From NCBI RefSeq assembly GCF_003130795.1, contig NZ_CP029356.1, positions 62,001 through 126,000 on the forward strand: a DNA stretch of 64,000 nt. The letters are read 5' to 3'. Made by a program: the position numbers and the translations under genes. Position 1 is the stretch's first letter, and the number at the start of each line of letters is the position of its first letter. The notes below the pieces were generated by a model that saw only the letters and a list, made by a program, of their open reading frames with translations, was not told where the DNA came from and did not search any database. This DNA is from Azospirillum thermophilum (lineage in GTDB: Bacteria; Pseudomonadota; Alphaproteobacteria; Azospirillales; Azospirillaceae). Below, piece by piece: positions 61,214-64,000 of the stretch.

Positions 61214-64000
61214 TCACTCCGCCGGGTGGGCGACGCCGTGCGGCGCCTGTGCCGCCGGCTCATCCTCCTGGAACGGCTTCTTCTTCGCGATGTAGCTGTA
61301 GACGGTCGGCACGACGAACAGGGTGAGGAAGGTCCCCAGGATCATGCCGCCGACGATGACCGCGCCGATCGCCTGCCGGCTCTCCGCACCGGCGCCATGG
61401 GCGTTGGCGAGCGGGACGGCGCCCAGCACCATGGCGCCGGTGGTCATCAGGATCGGGCGCAGGCGGAGCACGGCCGCGTCCTCCACCGCCTTGCGGATAT
61501 CCTCGCCGCTGCGCTGGAGCTGGTTGGCGAACTCCACGATCAGGATGCCGTGCTTGGTGATCAGCCCGACCAGGGTGACGAGGCCGATCTGGCTGTAGAC
61601 GTTCAGCGTCGCCCCGCTCAGATGCAGGGCGGCCAGCGCGCCGGTCATCGACAGCGGCACCGTCAGCATGATCACGAAGGGATCGATGAAGCTCTCGAAC
61701 TGGGCCGCCAGCACCAGATAGATGAAGGCCAGCGCCAGGATGAACACGAAGTAGAGGCCGGTGGCGGATTCGCGGAATTCGCGGCTCTGCCCGGCATAGT
61801 CGGTCTGCGCCGTCGGCGGCAGGACCTTCTGCGCCGCCGCCTGCAGCACGCCCAGCGCCTCGCCCAGCGAGGTGCCCGGCGCGAGAGTCGCCGTGATGGT
61901 GGCCGAGCGCAGCTTGTTGAAGTGGTTCAGCTCCTTGGGCGCCACCCGCTCCTCGATGTGGACGAGGTTGGCGAGCGAGATCATCGGCGCCGCTCCGCCG
62001 GCCGTCGTGGTGCCGCCGCGCACGTAGATCGAGGCGATGTCGTCCGGATTGCGCCGATCGATGTTGGCGACCTGCACGATCACGTCATACTGCTTGCCGT
62101 CGCGCTTGAAGCGGGTGACCTGCCGGCCGCCGAGCAGCGTCTCCAGCGTGCGGCCGACGGTATCCACGTCGACGCCGAGGTCGGCCGACTTGTCGCGGTC
62201 GAGCGAGATGCGCAGTTCCGGCTTGTTCAGCTTCAGGTCGGTGTCGAGGTTGGTCAGGCCGGGGAAGTTGCGCGCCTCCGCCATCATGGCGTTGACCATC
62301 TTCTGCAGCTCGTCATAGGGAAGCGCGGTCTGGATGACGAAGTTGACCGGCTTCTCGACCGGGCTCTGGCCCAGCGACGGCGGGTTGGTGACGAAGGCCA
62401 GCACGCCCGGGATGCCGAACATCTTGGGGAAGAGCTGGGCGGTGATCGCCTGCTGCTTCACGTCGCGCTCGTCCCAGTCGATCAGGCGGACGAAGCTGAT
62501 GCCCTGGTTGACCACCGGGAATCCGACGACGACGAAGAACTTCTCCAGCACGGGGATCTGCTTGAACAGCCCTTCCATGCGCTGCATGTAGCTCTGCGTG
62601 TAGTCCAGCGTCGAGCCTTCCGGCGCGATGGCGATGCCGACGATGGTGCCGCGGTCCTCGACCGGGGACAGCTCGGACTTCAGGCCGGTGAACAGCATGT
62701 AGCTGGCCGCGGCGACGCCGGCGCCGATCAGCAGGACCAGCGGCCGCGCCCGCAGCGACAGCCGCAGCATCCCGCGGTAACCGCGGGTCATCCCCTCCAG
62801 GAATCTCTCGATCAGCCGGTAGAGCAGCCCGTGCTTGGCCTCGTGCTTCAGCAGCTTGGAACACATCATCGGCGACAGGGTCAGCGCGACGAAGCCCGAG
62901 ACGATCACCGCGCCGGCCAGCGTCAGGGCGAATTCGGTGAACAGGCGCCCGGTGCGGCCGGTCATGAAGCCGATGGGGGCATAGACCGCGGCCAGCGTGA
63001 TGGTCATCGCGATGACCGCGAAGCCGATCTCCTTCGATCCCTTCAGCGCCGCCTGGAAGGGGTTCATCCCCTCTTCCACGTAGCGGAAGATGTTCTCCAG
63101 CATGACGATGGCGTCGTCCACCACGAGGCCGATCGCCAGCACCATCGCCAGCAGGGTCAGCGTGTTGATGGAGAAGCCGAAGACCAGCATCAGCGCGAAG
63201 CTGCCGACCAGCGACACCGGGATGGTCACCAGCGGTACCAGCGTGGCGCGCAGGCTGCGCAGGAAGAAGAAGATCACCAGCACGACCAGCACGATCGCCT
63301 CGAAGATCGTGCGGAACACCGCGTCGATCGACTTGGCGATGAAGACCGAGCTGTCATAGCCGACATCCACCCCCATGCCGTCCGGCAGGGCGGTGCGGAT
63401 CAGCGGCAGTGCGTTGTTGACCGCCTTGGACACGTCCAGCGGGTTGGCGGTGGACTGCTTCACGACGCCGATGGCGACGGCGCTGCGGCCGTTGAAGCGG
63501 GCGCTGACCCGCTCGTCCGCGGCGCCGATCTCGGCCCGGCCGACGTCGCGCAGCCGCACCAGATAGCCGCCGTCGTCGCGCAGGATGATCCGCTCGAACT
63601 CCTCGGGCGTGCGCAGGTCGGTCTCCGACACCACGGTGAATTCGCGTGCCACGCTCTCGACGCGGCCGGCCGGGATCTCGACGTTCTGCCGGCGCAGCGC
63701 GTTCTCGACGTCCTGCGGCGTGACGTGATAGGCGGCCATGCGCTGGGGATCGAGCCACAGCCGCATGGCGAACTTGCGCTCGCCGAAGATGCGGACCTGC
63801 GCCACGCCCGGCAGGTTCTGCAGCCGGTCCTTGACGTAGCGGTCGGCGAAGTCGGTCACGTCGAGCGGCGAATGCCGGTCGGAGGAGAAGGCGAGATAGA
63901 TGATCGGCTGGGCGTCGGCCTCGACCTTCGCGATCACCGGCTCGTCGATCTCGTTCGGCAGCAGGGAGCGCACGCGCCCCACGCGGTCGCGCACGTCGCT
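61214..64000 (-). CDS. RND-family (HAE1, AcrB-like) efflux permease, N-terminus outside window
   Basis: The inner-membrane pump of a tripartite drug-efflux system; open to the window edge, with about 928 codons here and an estimated 100-110 residues missing. The proton-relay helix is GLVVDDAIVMLENIFRYVEE (two Asp), with the following KEIGFAVIAMTITLAAVYAP and GFMTGRTGRLFTEFALTLAG. PN/DN porter-domain blocks are NLPGVAQVRIFGERKFAMRL and LNKPELRISLDRDKSADLGV; the end is TVYSYIAKKKPFQEDEPAA. MexB/MexF-like but the exact substrate class is not clear. A membrane fusion gene would be expected just beyond the window end (upstream). Confidence 0.93.
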   Translation of the reverse strand, partial: SDVRDRVGRVRSLLPNEIDEPVIAKVEADAQPIIYLAFSSDRHSPLDVTDFADRYVKDRLQNLPGVAQVRIFGERKFAMRLWLDPQRMAAYHVTPQDVENALRRQNVEIPAGRVESVAREFTVVSETDLRTPEEFERIILRDDGGYLVRLRDVGRAEIGAADERVSARFNGRSAVAIGVVKQSTANPLDVSKAVNNALPLIRTALPDGMGVDVGYDSSVFIAKSIDAVFRTIFEAIVLVVLVIFFFLRSLRATLVPLVTIPVSLVGSFALMLVFGFSINTLTLLAMVLAIGLVVDDAIVMLENIFRYVEEGMNPFQAALKGSKEIGFAVIAMTITLAAVYAPIGFMTGRTGRLFTEFALTLAGAVIVSGFVALTLSPMMCSKLLKHEAKHGLLYRLIERFLEGMTRGYRGMLRLSLRARPLVLLIGAGVAAASYMLFTGLKSELSPVEDRGTIVGIAIAPEGSTLDYTQSYMQRMEGLFKQIPVLEKFFVVVGFPVVNQGISFVRLIDWDERDVKQQAITAQLFPKMFGIPGVLAFVTNPPSLGQSPVEKPVNFVIQTALPYDELQKMVNAMMAEARNFPGLTNLDTDLKLNKPELRISLDRDKSADLGVDVDTVGRTLETLLGGRQVTRFKRDGKQYDVIVQVANIDRRNPDDIASIYVRGGTTTAGGAAPMISLANLVHIEERVAPKELNHFNKLRSATITATLAPGTSLGEALGVLQAAAQKVLPPTAQTDYAGQSREFRESATGLYFVFILALAFIYLVLAAQFESFIDPFVIMLTVPLSMTGALAALHLSGATLNVYSQIGLVTLVGLITKHGILIVEFANQLQRSGEDIRKAVEDAAVLRLRPILMTTGAMVLGAVPLANAHGAGAESRQAIGAVIVGGMILGTFLTLFVVPTVYSYIAKKKPFQEDEPAAQAPHGVAHPAE

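Overview
The window is a very GC-rich bacterial chromosome or chromid segment. Its gene content (FlgE/FlgK/FlgL and FlaF, a DUF1491 protein, a DUF2161 nuclease, a PccR-type short-chain acyl-CoA regulator beside propionyl-CoA carboxylase, a cyanide-insensitive-type CydAB, and TPR-fused glycosyltransferases) points to an alphaproteobacterium, most likely Rhodospirillales/Azospirillaceae. That assignment is inferred from gene families, not from a database match. I saw no rRNA, tRNA or CRISPR array.

Layout. 0-3.7 kb: a truncated, broken 5'-nucleotidase-like gene and a membrane histidine kinase; both carry a dense cluster of single-base indels. 3.7-10.7 kb: flgE-flgK-flgL on the minus strand behind a good sigma-54 promoter; the hook protein and FlgL share a repeated beta-rich module. 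10.9-24.2 kb: mixed metabolic and housekeeping genes (TPR glycosyltransferase, DUF1491, a solitary TRAP binding protein, GH13 glucosidase, topoisomerase IB, SpoIIE-type phosphatase, an ISAs1 element, glutathionyl-hydroquinone reductase with a divergent LysR gene). 24.4-28.6 kb: EamA exporter, CPA1 antiporter with a cyclic-nucleotide-binding domain, and FlaF. 28.7-38.3 kb: envelope and glycan genes (GT9, LptF, GT41 O-GlcNAc-transferase-like, GT2, epimerase, GT87), with a small Cys-rich protein and a cluster of DnaA-box-like sites between them. 39-41.5 kb: cydAB. 42.4-43.8 kb: ccdA-ccdB-DUF2161 nuclease, translationally coupled, behind tandem repeats. 43.8-51.9 kb: a propionate module (pccB, pccA, bioY, methylmalonyl-CoA mutase) with divergent pccR and a TTTGCAAA-type operator. 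51.9-55.6 kb: TetR with a divergent EmrAB-like efflux pair and two matching operators. 56-59 kb: YcjX/YcjF. 59.3-59.8 kb: Hsp20 with a textbook terminator. 60-61.2 kb: two coupled membrane proteins of unknown function. 61.2-64 kb: an RND efflux permease running off the window end.

How the genes work together. The clearest functional unit is propionyl-CoA assimilation: a biotin-dependent carboxylase, a biotin transporter and a B12-dependent mutase on one strand, with the acyl-CoA-responsive regulator opposite and its operator between them. The second is the hook/hook-junction operon under sigma-54 control, with FlaF elsewhere and nearby glycosyltransferases that could modify flagellin or surface glycans. 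The third is drug efflux, with TetR-controlled EmrAB and a separate RND pump.

Sequence quality. Four otherwise intact conserved genes (GH13, SpoIIE phosphatase, GT41, YcjF) each need one added base, mostly in short G/C runs, and the first 2.1 kb needs about a dozen corrections. Systematic base-call errors explain this better than simultaneous gene decay. The nucleotidase-like gene, however, also lacks its catalytic residues.
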